Part shown: positions 47,831 to 62,030 of the stretch, piece after piece | How the letters are laid out: each line of letters begins with the position of its first letter | Numbering within the stretch: position 1 is the stretch's first letter | From: Amphiura filiformis | Taxonomy: Eukaryota; Echinodermata; Ophiuroidea; Amphilepidida; Amphiuridae | NCBI RefSeq assembly: GCF_039555335.1 | Contig: NC_092640.1 | Coordinates: 37,207,569-37,271,568 of the forward strand | Direction: 5' to 3' | DNA: 64,000 nucleotides | The notes under the pieces: model-generated | Databases searched by the model: none | Told to the model about the DNA's origin: nothing | The model's input: only the letters and a program-made list of their open reading frames with translations | Position numbers and translations under genes: made by a program

Positions 47831-48292
47831 TTACTGTTCTTGAATAGGATGAACAGAATTGCAATTATCTGTTCCGGCTCTCCACGTTTCAATCAACAAC
47901 TCATCCCCGGCGAAGTATATGGCGTACAGCTTTGGTAAATAGATACATAACAATGTGAGGTATGAATTCAGCAGTAGAGACACGCATAAAGTGACCACCA
48001 TCTGGTTAACATCGACTGCTGTAGAATACACGGGTATTGCTGCTAAACACACAACCAGGGTTGAATACATGCTAATTGCGATGAATTTAGACTCGTTGTA
48101 ATTGCTGGGAACCTTTCTGGCGCGAAAAGCGAAGTAACAACAAGTAATAATGAGGAGCAGGTTGTAGATGCATGATGTTATGAAGCCGGTACCGAGTTGA
48201 CAATAGATTGCTAGGAATGGTTGACGCTGAGCTGGGATGAGTATGGTTGGTGTTGAAGGGCCAAACAAAGGTGCTAAACTTGTAATGATCGC
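47831..48292 (-). CDS. Class C GPCR exon 2: TM4-TM7 and tail
   Basis: 462 bp after a TTTCCAG acceptor. It encodes the end of TM4 (AIITSLAPLF), TM5 (FITSCIYNLLLIITCCYF), RKVPSNYNESKFI, TM6, TM7 with PKLYAIYF, and a 30-residue tail ending HPIQEQ then TAA. Confidence 0.92.
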   Translation of the reverse strand, partial: AIITSLAPLFGPSTPTILIPAQRQPFLAIYCQLGTGFITSCIYNLLLIITCCYFAFRARKVPSNYNESKFIAISMYSTLVVCLAAIPVYSTAVDVNQMVVTLCVSLLLNSYLTLLCIYLPKLYAIYFAGDELLIETWRAGTDNCNSVHPIQEQ

Positions 48293-51200
48293 CTGGAAAT
48301 AAATACATGATATATATATGATATGATATGATATGATATGATATGATATGATATGATATGATATGATATGATATGATATGATTTTATTAACTTGAACAAC
48401 ATCGCGGCAAACGGATGAATTGCATTATGCAAGGAACACACACACACAAATTATAAACTTAAGGAAACAAAATACTAGTACACATAAGCAAAAATATGAA
48501 AACATGGTAATTTGGCATGGAGGACAGCAGAGAGATTTAAAAGGGCACAACGGAAAGCCACCAAAGGAAGGAAGGAAGGAAGGAAAAAGATGACGACAGC
48601 TTACTTTTTCTTGGGTGCTAGACACACGAACGGCCATAGCACACCACGGGCCTTAGAAGACCAACCTTTCCGTGCCCACGTGCTTTCGCATGGTGACGCT
48701 CGTAGTTGTTTCCTGTTGTAGCTCTTTTAAGGCTTTTGGGCTTGTTAGGTTTAAAAAAATATGTCCTAACTACAAGTTTCAAGTTTGTTGTTTATTTCTT
48801 TGTTCAGCCAGTTTGAGTAGTAGAATATGCAATAATATGAGATACTGTTCACAATCTATTGTTTAGAATCGTGCAAGAGTGTGTCCTCTCTTCCTCTGGA
48901 GAACAGCATCTCATGTACATTAAATTTAGTGCACATTTTGAACGTCTTGAAGAAATATTTGCCGCATAGAATATATAAACTAGCAATTTGATAAGTAAAA
49001 TTTGCTAATGAGGTATGGCGAATATTGCTAAAAAACGATATTGTTCAAGGTTGCCCCGCAGGGCTACAAAGAAATAATGTTGCTCAAAAAATCGATCAAC
49101 CTTAAAGTTACACCCCGACAGAGGGTAGGCTTGAAGAATTAAGGGTTAAAACTAACAAAAAACATGATTCCACAATTAGAGACAGTCTGTCACCCATTAT
49201 TTAAGGTGAAGCATTGTCCTAACGGGTTTTGGGACCCTTTACCAACCTATCGGTGCTAATTTATATTATAGTTTAAGGTTGATCTCTATTGTTTTTGCGC
49301 GCTTTTATTTCTAGCCATTATATTGTTCAATCAGTGGCTAATTTTTAGATTAAGCTTGATCACTATCATATTTGAGCGCTAATTGTTTTCTTGGGTTATA
49401 GTGCCATGAGCCCTATCTGCTCTAAGTTGCTCTGTATGCATTTGACGATATCTGCATTCTGTATTGTAAACATCTAAAAAATGAGGCTGGTATCTATTGC
49501 AGATGGGGTTTTCCTGCACCAACCACTCTATATATCATATACCCAATTGCCCGGTTTTTAAAGGACAAAAAGAACAAAGATTTACCTGAACAAGAATAGC
49601 TGCCGATGTTAAAACGAGTTGCTCCTTTGGGCTCACAAATCGAGGGCATTGCACTGATTTAGTTCCTGCTTGAAAGATACGCCAAATTCGGTTAACTTTA
49701 AACAAAATAGGAGCAAAAATGAAGCTGAAACTCAACGAAAAACAGATCTCAGCGACAATGCATGAGAAAGTTGATGGTCGTAAGATGGTAAGAAGTGAGG
49801 CGACGCATGCCATTGTAAGTCCGATTAGATTTACATAGCTAAGCTCGCGACTTGTAGCTTTGATGAGTTGGTGATGTCGGTAGACCCATATACCGACAAT
49901 AACCAACAAACTCAGCAAGATACCGACGGATGATATACCAATAATGGCTATAATGATTGGGTTATTGAGGCTAACATATTCTGGGTATATTGGCAAACAT
50001 TCTGCGTAATTATCATTCGGCCATTCAAAAATGGAACATTCTTCACAGCGACTAGCATTGATTACTATTGCGTGATCTGCACAGGCCTGACAACCCCAGC
50101 AGCATTTCTTCTTTAATGGAATAGATATCTCATTCGGACCACACATTTCGAAACATAATGATTCAGGAATGTCTCCATTCCATTCGATTTTATCTTCATC
50201 GATATGTAGACGATGCTCAGTATCATCGGGATCCCACACACCTACATCCATCATCTTATACGTACCATCAACAGGCTGCCAGCTTTTGATCAGATATTTA
50301 CCAGACGTGTCGCCGTTTTTATCAAACGTAAAATAACCTCCTGGACCATCAAAAGAAACATTTAATAAGTGTCCTAGGTAGGTATTACCTTCTATCGCCT
50401 CATCGCAGAGATTATTATCCACGCAGTTACGTTTAATGCTATTGTCCAAGGCGATGGCGAATGCAAACACTGCGTTTATGATTTGCAATTCCATATTCGC
50501 TTCTGGAAGCGGACACGACGTCCAATCTGAACATCCATTCTCCTCACCAATCCAATGAAGCATGTTCTGATACCATTCGCTTGCAAGATGCTGTTTTCCC
50601 GATAATTCTCTGTAATAATCACGGAATTGTTTGATTGGTTGTTCGTTGTGTCTGATAAAAAGACTACCACGCAGGAGTTCATTAGTGCCTTTAGGGTTGA
50701 CCAAATCCCCTCCCCATCCGTCACTGCCAACAAACATAAAATGTCTTTTGACATTGTGCTCTAAAATAGCTTGCTGGACACCGTAGGCAGAGCGCCAAGG
50801 AGAAAATATCACAATCACAATGACTTTTTCATTTTCGCGTAACTTATCAGCAATATCCTTAATTTCTGATTCTGAGGGTGAATTTGAAACTGGTTGGTTA
50901 AAAGCAATGCATATGCCTAAATTTTCTGCCATTGCTCGTATTTGGCGAGCTCCGTGCACGCCATATGAGTCTATTGAATTAAACAGTGCGATGTATTTCC
51001 AGTTATAGTGTAACAGAATATCTATGACGGCTCCAACTTGAAATTTATCGGGGGGAACGGTGCGGAGAAAGAATGGGAATCGATCTGTGTTGCTAAGTTC
51101 ATCGCTAGTTGCTTGATATGAAATCATAGGTACATTGTAGACAGAATCAACCTTTGCAGCGAGTAGACTTGTGGAGCTTCTTCTTGGCCCGATAATACCA

Positions 51201-51583
51201 AGGACCTTTCCTGATTCTTGACGTTTTGCTGAACACGCGTTTTCATAGTCCAGATTTGCTGAAGGGCTTAGCATCGTCAAGACACTCCATACCGTTACAT
51301 CTTCATCGCCACAGTTGTTACGTATCTCATATCCCAACGACACATTCTGAAGAATATCTTGCCGTTGGTTTACTAAATGAATGGCATAAGTCATACTTTC
51401 CACCATCGATATCATAGGAACCCAATATGTTCCATCACAAGCAACTTTATCTGAATAATAAGTAGGAAACATTCCTCCAATAGTTACAGAACCTGGCTGG
51501 TGGTGTATTTCGCAGGCTCGTTCAGGTATGTATGCTGCCAAATTTCCTTTTAAGGAATACAGAAATATTACCATAATAAACAT
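47831..51583 (-). CDS. Class C GPCR, metabotropic glutamate receptor-like, two exons (full gene span)
   Basis: Exons 49586-51583 (666 codons) and 47831-48292 (153 codons plus stop) join in phase 0 to give 819 aa. Layout: signal peptide (about 1-17), Venus-flytrap ligand domain (about 20-475), cysteine-rich linker (about 478-530: CCWGCQAC ... CEECSIF), seven TMs from about 541, and a short tail. The third loop RKVPSNYNESKFI and TM7 PKLY are mGluR hallmarks. By hand alignment to mGluR1, backbone-binding positions are kept (S137, T159, D179, Y207, D288). The positions that hold the glutamate side chain (Y74, R78 and K409 in mGluR1) read about P56, M60 and I395. It is probably a receptor for another amino acid or small ligand. 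The short tail lacks an obvious Homer motif. Confidence 0.92.
48308..48381. repeat. (GATAT)n microsatellite / element tail
   Basis: Pentanucleotide array in the class C GPCR intron, 16 bp from exon 2. It is followed by GATTTTATTAACTTG, which on the minus strand reads as AATAAAATC then ATATC repeats. That resembles the tail of the antisense LINE at 6985, so this may be the 3' end of another antisense non-LTR element (extent unclear, perhaps to about 48700). Confidence 0.7.
48720..49585. other. Class C GPCR intron, no feature seen
   Basis: AT-rich intronic DNA without supported features. Confidence 0.4.
49586..51583 (-). CDS. Class C GPCR exon 1: signal peptide to TM4
   Basis: 1998 bp open from an ATG (context ACCATGT) to donor GTTCAG|GTAAAT, phase 0. 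It encodes the whole extracellular region, TM1-TM3 and the start of TM4. An ectodomain in a single exon is unusual for mGluRs, which are commonly split there, and suggests partial retroposition or intron loss in this lineage (inference). Confidence 0.9.
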
Positions 51584-52960
<1,377 letters not shown>

Positions 52961-54609
52961 ATTCATTTCCTGTAGCCCCTCCCGGGGCCCCTCTCATTCT
53001 CCATATCCGATCCTCCTCCTCTCTTCCTCCATCACTCCCTCCCTAGACTTCTCACAGAAGAAGAATCTGCCCCTCCCCAACCACCCTTCCCTCCTTGGGT
53101 ACGCCACTATTTCTATGCCAAAAACAACCATTATAGGCATATACTTATACTTACATGTATACGTAGCGATTACCATTATAGAGTACTATTATGTGGACAT
53201 GGCAGCCTTAATACATTCTGATGTGTAATCGATCAGCAAGAGCATTCAATTTATTTAAATGAAGCGCCTAAAGTCAGGTGGGTGATAAAGAAGATTACAT
53301 CGTTAGCTAAAGCCTCCTCTATAGACTTTAGACCCGCACAAGCACACATTTGGGATTCGTGAGAACAAAGGTACCACTTTACACATGATTGTATTATGGT
53401 CACTTATTGATACTCGCCTGTTGTGTAGAGCGTTAATATAATGCCGGATCAGTGACCAATTTAATGGCGGAACCCCTTTGTTCGAAATAATTGTACCACT
53501 TTTATGAATAGCCTGTCGGAAAATCAAATCGGCATCAAAGGAACAAAGCATTGCGTAATCTATTGCCACTCTATGTTTATAAAAGCTCTTTGGAGATAAC
53601 AAATGGCAAGCCCCGAAATTTCAGTGTAAAAGCTACTGAGCGTAAACTGTCACATTTGCAGAACAAGGAACCACTTAAATAAGAAATCAATTAATTGATG
53701 CCTGATTTGTCATGTCTATTATTATCCCTACTAAGATAATAATTACCGCTATAACCACTTAATTAATGAAATAATACATCGTTGTTGTATATTTTTTACT
53801 TTTCACACCTTTCGACTGAAATTCTACTAGTTTTTAATCTAGAGCATTATTGCTGTGCTTTTATAAGAATTAGCAAATAAACAGTCAATATAAAGGTCAG
53901 TTTCAAGTCTGGAATGTAATGTATCTCTGAAACAAAACATCTCACGCCAAAAAAACTACATTTTCTGAAAGCTTATGTTCTTAGGAATCCAGCTGTATAT
54001 ACATATGGGGCAAAATACACTTTCGGACTTTTTCTATAGCTGAAATGGTCAAATATGAGATAAACTTCGTCAAAATCATACGCACACACAGGCGTCAATT
54101 TAGCCCCGCCCCTCTAGATCTGGCACTTTGTCGTAAATCCGGCCCTGGCTTTGTGGTGTCTGGGGCAAGAATATATGGTAATCCCTTCTTGAAGGGGAAA
54201 TAACCGACCCAATATAATGAATAATACCTGACCACATTGCACTCGCAGTGCACAAAAATGTGCAAAATGACTATATTTTAATATACTATGTTATTTATAA
54301 AGTTTTGAAAAATATTTGACAAAAATGTTTGCCAAAATGCACAAGTTTCAAAATCGCGAAAAAATGAGGGTCGGGCAGGCCCCATCGCCGAGCTTCTTGC
54401 CTATAAAAGCCTGAAAGCTTTTAAGCTAGGTCTGAAGAGAAAGGTTAAAACCTTTCTCTTCAGACCTAGTCGATATTCAGTAAAGTAATATTCAAGTTTG
54501 TTTGCATATTTAGGTCCAGATTTAGGCACATATCAATATTCTAGCCGAGTATAAAATACAGTATGTTAAATCAGTAAAGAGATGCATTTGGTAGGATTGT
54601 TGAAATCAT
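52961..54609. other. Intergenic DNA, no gene seen
   Basis: A C/T-rich patch follows the CTTT array. The remainder is AT-rich. A small hairpin, AAGAGAAAGGTTTTAACC-type, occurs near 54434-54466. Nothing coding is supported. Confidence 0.4.
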
Positions 54610-55040
54610 AAACTGATATTTTTGTTAGCCAAATCCAAGTAAATACTACTCACGAATCTGAGCTTTCGCCATCTTGGCTGGTGGCTTGATCACAGATGAA
54701 CTGGTCCACTGCTTTTCCCGCTAGACTTGGTTGCTAACGACGCATCCTCGTTACCCGGAAGTGATGTTAATTTTAGCAGTGGGTCATATACATGATCTAG
54801 AAAGTGTGCACCTTCGTCATGGTTGAGTGAGAACTCACTCAACCGTGACAAAGATCATGCATATGACCCACTGCTAAAATCAACATCACTTCTGGGTAAC
54901 GAGGACGCGTCGTTAGCAACCAAGTCTCGCGGGAAAAGCGGTGGACCAGTTCATCTTTGATCAAGCCATCAGCCAAGATGGCGAATGCTCAGATTCATGA
55001 GTAGTATTTACTTGGATTTGGCTAACAAAAATATCAGTTT
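54610..55040. mobile_element. 431-bp foldback with 2-bp spacer
   Basis: Arms of about 222 and 207 bp meet at GAGTGAG-AA-CTCACTC (spacer 54832-54833). The ends AACTGATATTTTTGTTAGCC and complement are well conserved, as are GTTACCCGGAAGTGATGTT and AGCAGTGGGTCATAT in the arms. The right arm contains the start of the 1.38-kb tandem duplication. Confidence 0.9.
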
Positions 55041-57689
55041 ACAGTATGTTAAATGTTTTTGTTTTCGATAAACAGAGTTTTTGGCGATAAATAGTTTTTT
55101 TTTTCGAGTGAAAAACACAGTTTAAAACTGTTTTTCTAATTATTGTACATTTAGCTTGCCATAGGAGACACACAGTCATATAAAGAAAGCATTTATGCTT
55201 TATCAAGACAAAATTTGTGAAAGGATAATATATAGAGGCAAGTCTCGTAAAGAGAGGAGGGGGAATTAAGTATAATTTGCTTTATATATATCTGAAATTA
55301 ATTCCAGTTCAGAGCACCTCTCACAACACATGTACTAAAACTAAGAATTCAAATATAAATTTTACTATTATTAATCTACAGATCATAGTAAGAGCTGGAA
55401 TTCAAAGCAAGTACAAGAAACTTGTGTTTTGGCTTGTATTATTGGAAATTAAATCCGGTTCAGAGAACATCTTATGACGCAATTAACAAGTAGCTACAAA
55501 AACAAATTATTTTACTACTGTTACTACTTATAAAAGCTATTAGATATTTATTCAACTTTATTAAAAAGTCATCTATTGTTAGTTTTACTTGTCTTTGTTA
55601 CCCTATTATATGGATAAAGCTTTTAGAGCTTGGATCCTTCTTTAGTGGTGTGTATATAGCCAACTTCATAATGGTCGGCGAGATTATGTAAATTATCTCT
55701 CTTTTTTTGTGCCTCTTTTCTTTCTCTTCTATTTTTCTTTTTCTTCTATTTTTCTTTTACTCTTTCTTTATCTTCTCTTTACTCCCTTTCCCCTCCTTCT
55801 TTTTCTTCTTCTTATCTATGCCTGTGTAACAGGGCATAGATATTCTGCTTATGCTCTTTAGTCTTCTTATCTATGCCTGTGTAACAGGGCATAGATATTC
55901 TGCTTATGCTCTTGATTCTTCTCCTCCTTTTCCTTCTTCTGACCACTACTTGCCTCTTATTTATTTGCCTTTAGCTCAAGAAATAAAGTAGTCTCAGGAC
56001 CCATACTTGGTACAATGATGGCACATGACCTCTAAAAAATTCCTGGGGTAGTCTCAACCTCAGAGGTCAAAGGTCACGGACCCTAAGGGCACAATTGTAA
56101 AAATACAAAACATGCAGTTTCTCATCAAATAAAACAGCCTCAGGGCCCTGAGTTGGTACACTGATAGCCCAAAGGGGCAACAGATTGATAAGGCTGGCTA
56201 TAAAACTACAAGGGCACAAGGGCTTATATGTGGCACACGTAAGAGCCTAAACTTGTAGATGTGCCTGTTACCCATTTTGGCTCAAGATTGGTAAGGCTAG
56301 GGGTCCCTTTCGCGGGAAAAGCGGTGGACCAGTTCATCTTTGATCAAGCCATCAGCCAAGATGGCGAATGCTCAGATTCATGAGTAGTATTTACTTGGAT
56401 TTGGCTAACAAAAATATCAGTTTACAGTATGTTAAATGTTTTTGTTTTCGATAAACAGAGTTTTTGGCGATAAATAGTGTTTTTTTTCGAGAGAAAAACA
56501 CAGTTTAAAACTGTTTTTCTAATTATTGTACATTTAGCTTGCCATAGGAGACACACAGTCATATAAAGAAAGCATTTATGCTTTATCAAGACAAAATTTG
56601 TGAAAGGATAATATATAGAGGCAAGTCTCGTAAAGAGAAGAGGGGGAATTAGGTATAATTTGCTTTATATATATCTGAAATTAATTCCAGTTCAGAGCAC
56701 CTCTCACAACACATGTACTAAAACTAAGAATTCAAATATAAATTTTACTATTATTAATCTACAGATCATAGTAAGAGCTGGAATTCAAAGCAAGTACAAG
56801 AAACTTGTGTTTTGGCTTGTATTATTGGAAATTAAATCCGGTTCAGAGAACATCTTATGACGCAATTAACAAGTAGCTACAAAAACAAATTATTTTACTA
56901 CTGTTACTACTTATAAAAGCTATTAGATATTTATTCAACTTTATTAAAAAGTCATCTATTGTTAGTTTTACTTGTCTTTGTTACCCTATTATATGGATAA
57001 AGCTTTTAGAGCTTGGATCCTTCTTTAGCGGTGTGTATATAGCCAACTTCATAATGGTCGGCGAGATTATGTAAATTATCTCTCTTTTTCTTGCCTCTTT
57101 TCTTTCTCTTCTATTTTTCTTTTTCTTCTATTTTTCTTTTACTCTTTCTTTATCTTCTCTTTACTCCCTTTCCCCTCCTTCTTTTTCTTCTTCTTATCTA
57201 TGCCTGTGTAACAGGGCATAGATATTCTGCTTATGCTCTTTAGTCTTCTTATCTATGCCGGTGTAACAGGGCATAGATATTCTGCTTATGCTCTTGATTC
57301 TTCTCCTCCTTTTCCTTCTTCTGACCACTACTTGCCTCTTATTTATTTGCCTTTAGCTCAAGAAATAAAGTAGTCTCAGGACACATACTTGGTACAATGA
57401 TGGCACATGACCTCTAAAAAATTCCTGGGGTAGTCTCAACCTCAGAGGTCAAAGGTCACGGACCCTAAGGGCACAATTGTAAAAATACAAAACATGCAGT
57501 TTCTCATCAAATAAAACAGCCTCAGGGCCCTGAGTTGGTACACTGATAGCCCAAAGGGGCAACAGATTGATAAGGCTGGCTATAAAACTACAAGGGCACA
57601 AGGGCTTATATGTGGCACACGTAAGAGCCTAAACTTGTAGATGTGCCTGTTACCCATTTTGGCTCAAGATTGGTAAGGCTAGGGGTCCC
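54928..57689. repeat. Recent tandem duplication, two units of about 1.38 kb
   Basis: Copy 1 is 54928-56310, copy 2 is 56311 to about 57689, offset 1383 bp, differing at only a handful of positions. The boundary falls between GGTCCC and CGCGGG. The unit includes part of the foldback right arm, an identical 66-codon open frame in each copy (55277-55477 and 56660-56860) with no family signature, and an internal 55-bp pair containing CTATGCCTGTGTAACAGGGCA. It is probably non-coding, duplicated very recently, or an assembly artefact. Confidence 0.92.
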
Positions 57690-58170
57690 AGAGGCCCAAA
57701 TGTAAAAACAAAGGGCCGGCTGTTTCTCAGCCAATAAAGTAGCTACAGGGCTCAGATTTGGTACACTAATAGCTCTTCAGCATTATATTGTTGTGTGTAT
57801 AGATGAATCACATAATGTCACATAGTATGAGCCCCATCGCCCCAAACACTAAAACATAGGGCCAGCCATTATTCAGTAAATAAAACAGCTACAATGCCCT
57901 GCGTTGGTGTACTGATAGCCCTTTTCACATTAAACACATTACGGGGTGTCAGGATGGGTTAAGTGTGTCATGGTGGGGAGGGGGTGTAGGCTGGGAAACA
58001 CAGGCATAGATATTCGTGTTTGCTCAAACACAACAGTGCCATCTAGTCCATCTTCTTCTCCTTCGCCTTCTCCTTCTTCTTCTCACGCTTCTTTATTTCA
58101 CTCTAGCACAAGAACCAAAGTAGCCTCAGGGCCCATACTTGATACAATGATAGCCCATAACCCCTAAAAA
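57690..58170. other. Continuation of the repeat-like sequence, no gene seen
   Basis: Contains diverged echoes of the duplicated unit (AAATAAAACAGC, CAGGGCCC, GTACACTRATAGCCC, GGCATAGATATTC), suggesting that the 1.38-kb unit belongs to an older local repeat family. Confidence 0.45.
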
Positions 58171-58287
58171 TTTCTTCTTCTTCTTCTTCTTCTTCTTCTT
58201 CTTCTTCTTCTTCTTCTTCTTCTTCTTCTTCTTCTTCTTCTTCTTCTTCTTCTTCTTCTTCTTCTTCTTCTTCTTCTTCTTCTTCTT

Positions 58288-58317
<30 letters not shown>
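58171..58317. repeat. (TTC)n microsatellite
   Basis: About 147 bp of near-perfect TTC repeats. Confidence 0.98.
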
Positions 58318-58318
<1 letters not shown>

Positions 58319-58319
58319 T

Positions 58320-61300
58320 CATATATTATAGTGAGTCTTGTTTAGTTTGTGAAAGAGAAGAAGAAAGGGAACACGTGAGAAAAGGGAAATAGAAGAATGA
58401 CAGGCAAAGAGAAAAGGGAGAAAATGGAGGAGAAACAATCTACTAAGAAGAAGAACATTCTCGCCTACTAGGAGCTACATACTATTTTAGGTAAATAAGA
58501 ATAATTTACTGGGTGGGCATTTATTTTTTCTTGCCCTAAAGTATGTAAATATATTTACTGGGTGGGCAGCTGTAATCAATGGCCTTCAGGGCCGTAGCTA
58601 GGATGGTTTATAAGGGGTGTGTGCATGGGTTTTCGGTGTCGATGTATAAAAGGGGATTTGGTCCCCTAGATGATCATTTGGTGGCTCTTTTTAGAATACT
58701 AAGTAATATCTCCTTTCCAAAATACACTCTTTGTGAATTTTCCACACTTGCTTAGTTTTAGCGCTATATAAATGTCATGATTAAGCACTCAGAGTCAACA
58801 CAATGACAAAACATTCACGTAGCAACTTGCATGAAAAATCCATACACTTTAACATTTAAAAATCTTATACCAATTACCACTGCTATTTCTAAGTAGGGAG
58901 AAAAAGTTCTTATTTTGATGGTTTATAACGTTGTCATGATTCTGCCTAATTCCAATATTCCAAGATATTTAAATGCATTTACGTTTTTTTTATTCATTTC
59001 TGTCGATTTATTCAAAAGTGACTTTAACATAACAGCATGTAACCTTGAGCGATATATGGACTGTTAATGCATTTCGCGAACGAACTGTTGGTAATTTTGA
59101 ATGCAACAGACTATTTGCAAAAGCAATAAAAATAACTGAAACCCATCTCGACGACAGATCTGTTATTTTTCTCATCACATTTTTCAACTCTGATATTGGT
59201 TATTTATCCGCGTGTAGGAGGAAATATAGCTTTAGTTGCAACTGCAAGATTGTAGTTTATTTTGCTTGTTAAGTGCCTAGATCTTATAGGTTAGCACTAT
59301 ATAAATCGTTATTGTTTTGTCTTATGTTGTGTTTTGCGGTAGGTATGTTGCCCTTTGAGAGATATGTCACACAGAACTTGTAACAAAAACTAAAGTGAAA
59401 CAAAATATTGGCGTAAAGTGCAGAACGTTGGTTTTCTATCAAGTTCTTATTCTACATGTTCTTAGCGAGCAATGGTTCTATCTGAAACAATCACAATAAC
59501 ATGATAAATGTGTGACTTAGTAACTATAGCAACGTTGTATCGAAAGATTTGTTTACATCGATGCTTAAAATAAATACACTCAGAACGCTGTTGAATCGAT
59601 GGCTATTGTTATACAAAGCTCACTCAGTCATTTAATGAGACAAATCGAACTTGGTGTTGAAATTGAGCAAAAGCTTGAGTTACGCCTTTTTATTGAAAAT
59701 TTATTTTCCCGGCCAAATGGAAAAGCAATAATTTTTTTTCAGTAAATGTCAGGTAAAAAACTATAATGATTGGTACTGTATATTTTTTTTAAACCCTGAT
59801 GTTAAACTTGAAATTTAGGCTTCTAGTGTAAGATTATTGACATTGTCCCCTCATTTCTACTCAATGAAAGTTTCCTTATTTCCTATATTACGTGTAGTGT
59901 AAATGGAAATACGGGTAGACTGCCATATTCCCAGGAACATACACACATACTCCCATAATTATAAGCAGTCATATTTGATTGTCACCTTTCAAACATTTTC
60001 GCCTGCTTTTGACAAACACTTCTTGTTAAGGGTGGTCTTAACCCTGGAATTATGGAAACTTTTGGGCCTCATAACTGCTAAATTGTTGGTCTAAAGTATA
60101 TAAAAGTATACATATTTAGAATAGCAAAGACTTGATAAACTCATAATTATGTGAGCCCAAAATCCAAAAAATAAACGGGATATTTTTGGCCCAAATGTTT
60201 TCGTTCAACGTAACAAAAAATTCTTGGGCCAATTGTTTTTATCAATTTTTAAAAACTAGATAAAAATATCTAGGAACCTTTTTTTTTTCTTGTTTTTTTT
60301 TGTTTTTAATTTCACCAACTTGTTTTAACCATTTTTAATTAAGCATTTTTAACCATTTTTGGTGCAAATTTCTCTAAGTTCCATTGGCCTCTTTTTCTTG
60401 AGACAAGTCAATGATATTGCTGACTAACCTAATGTTCTGTCCTATGAATCTTTTTATTTTTTTTACATTAACATTTTATAATCAGTATTCAGAAGACGCC
60501 AGTTTTTCAGAAGCTTTTTATCATCTTTCTTGTGTATGAGTCTGATAATTGCTCGATCGCTTTGGAGTTGAAAAAAGGTCCCCCTTTATAAAGGAATTTG
60601 CAAAAGAGTCATACATAGGTTTTTTGATGTTATTCTAGAACGTTAAGTAAAATTCAACTAAAAGCCCATCAGGTCCAGGAGCTTAGTTTGTTTTCATTGA
60701 CTTTGCAGTCAAGTGTAATTCTTCCAAAGTATCTTGTCTTCATTTTTAAATGTTTTAAAAAAACATTTAATCTAGGATGGTGCATTTATGTACTAGTAAT
60801 CATTAATTTCCCCATCTTCAATATATCTCATGATATACATGCATTTGGCATGTGTATCGTTTTCATCAATTTCCTTTTCAAGCTCCTCTAGTTGGTCCTG
60901 ACCTGAAGCCAGATCACGTCACTCTTTCTTTCACGCGATAGCTTAAACGAAAATTTAATGGATAATTCTTTGCATTTTATTTTCAAGAGTCCCACAATAA
61001 CCTTTGTTTTTATCTCCGAATGTGCATACTGTTTGGTAACTGTTTGGTAATTATATGATACCATTTTGATACTCTTTGTTATCTAATATTGAAGTATATT
61101 ATTTAAGCACCAAATGCATTTACCTTTACTACCTGTTTCACATGACCATTTTTCCACATACCTACATTACCATATGTTTTGGTGATGTATTAATATTGTA
61201 TATTCTGTGAATGCAATTTGGAATTTTCAATGCGTTTAAGCTTATCATAAAATTAACGCTGATATCTGGACATGCTTCTTTTAAAATGTATGTCTGATCG

Positions 61301-61604
61301 ATCGTCGGCTTTTGCAGGCACACTCCCTCTGAAATCCAAACCAGGTTCCCGCCCTCTATACATCCCTTAAAGTCTAAACCCATTAGTATATTTTGTTAAC
61401 ATCTAACAGCGTGTCTGTTTTATAATATAATACATAACATTTACATTCGCAAATTACAAATAAAGTTTCGAAGCGCAAGGCCATACCGAAGCATACTAAA
61501 TAATATAATTCAAGAGAAAAAGCATCAATTAAACAGCTGCGTTTTGAGTTGAGATTTGAAATGTTCAATAGTCTGAACAGAATGGATGGTGTTTGGGTTA
61601 TTTA
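58320..61604. other. Gene-poor stretch with one dispersed repeat
   Basis: No supported gene. About 60020-60400 is the inverted partner of 2270-2560. Short open frames lack motifs, splice evidence or homologous neighbours. Confidence 0.45.
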
Positions 61605-61786
61605 GAGAATAAAGATAGATTTTGTCTTTTGCCTATCAATATCGTGTCATAATGGATGGGCTGGCCAATATTTTTGAGTAGTGGATGCCGGCGCAGCCGG
61701 TATCCACTACGATAAAAATATTGGCCAGCCCATCCATTATGACACGATATTGATAGGCAAAAGACAAAATCCTATCTTTTATTCTC
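61605..61786. mobile_element. 182-bp near-perfect foldback element
   Basis: Arms of about 80 bp (GAGAATAAAGATAGATTTTG ... GGGCTGGCCAATATTTTT) pair almost perfectly around a loop containing GATGCCGGCGCAGCCGGTATC, itself palindromic. No ORF. Young MITE or hairpin element. Confidence 0.88.
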
Positions 61787-61879
61787 ATTCTTATTCAGTT
61801 TTAATGTAATTTTTGCGAGAAAAACTGCCTTTTTTCAGACAAAAATAAAGTTACTTTGTGAGGACATCCCCATTGTTTT

Positions 61880-62030
61880 AAATGAACGAAACCATCACGA
61901 ACATCTAAGCCGCCGAATCGCGTTCTTAGTTCTCGCACGTGTATTACGCGAACGCATTATCGCGTGATCATGAGGAGCAACAAGCGTGCCGCCGTTGCGT
62001 GGCGGCGCGCGCCTGACTATATCTCTATCA
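61880..62030. promoter_or_regulatory. CpG-rich patch in AT-rich surroundings
   Basis: An unusual density of CG dinucleotides (CGCGTTCTTAG, CGCGAACGCATTATCGCG, GCGTGGCGGCGCGCGCC) with ACCAATCA shortly after at about 62062. It could be a promoter-like or recently inserted segment. No transcript can be assigned. Confidence 0.25.

Noticed and set aside
49535-49585. Read-through C-terminus of the class C GPCR exon 1 after ILVQ
   Set aside because: A GTAAAT donor follows ILVQ, and the residues beyond it do not continue TM4. The exon at 47831-48292 does, in phase.
55277-56860. Two identical 66-residue frames as paralogous genes
   Set aside because: They lie in the two units of a recent non-coding tandem duplication. 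Identity reflects recency, not selection.
59045-59272. 75-residue open frame as a small gene
   Set aside because: No recognisable motif, signal peptide, splice site or homologue in the window.
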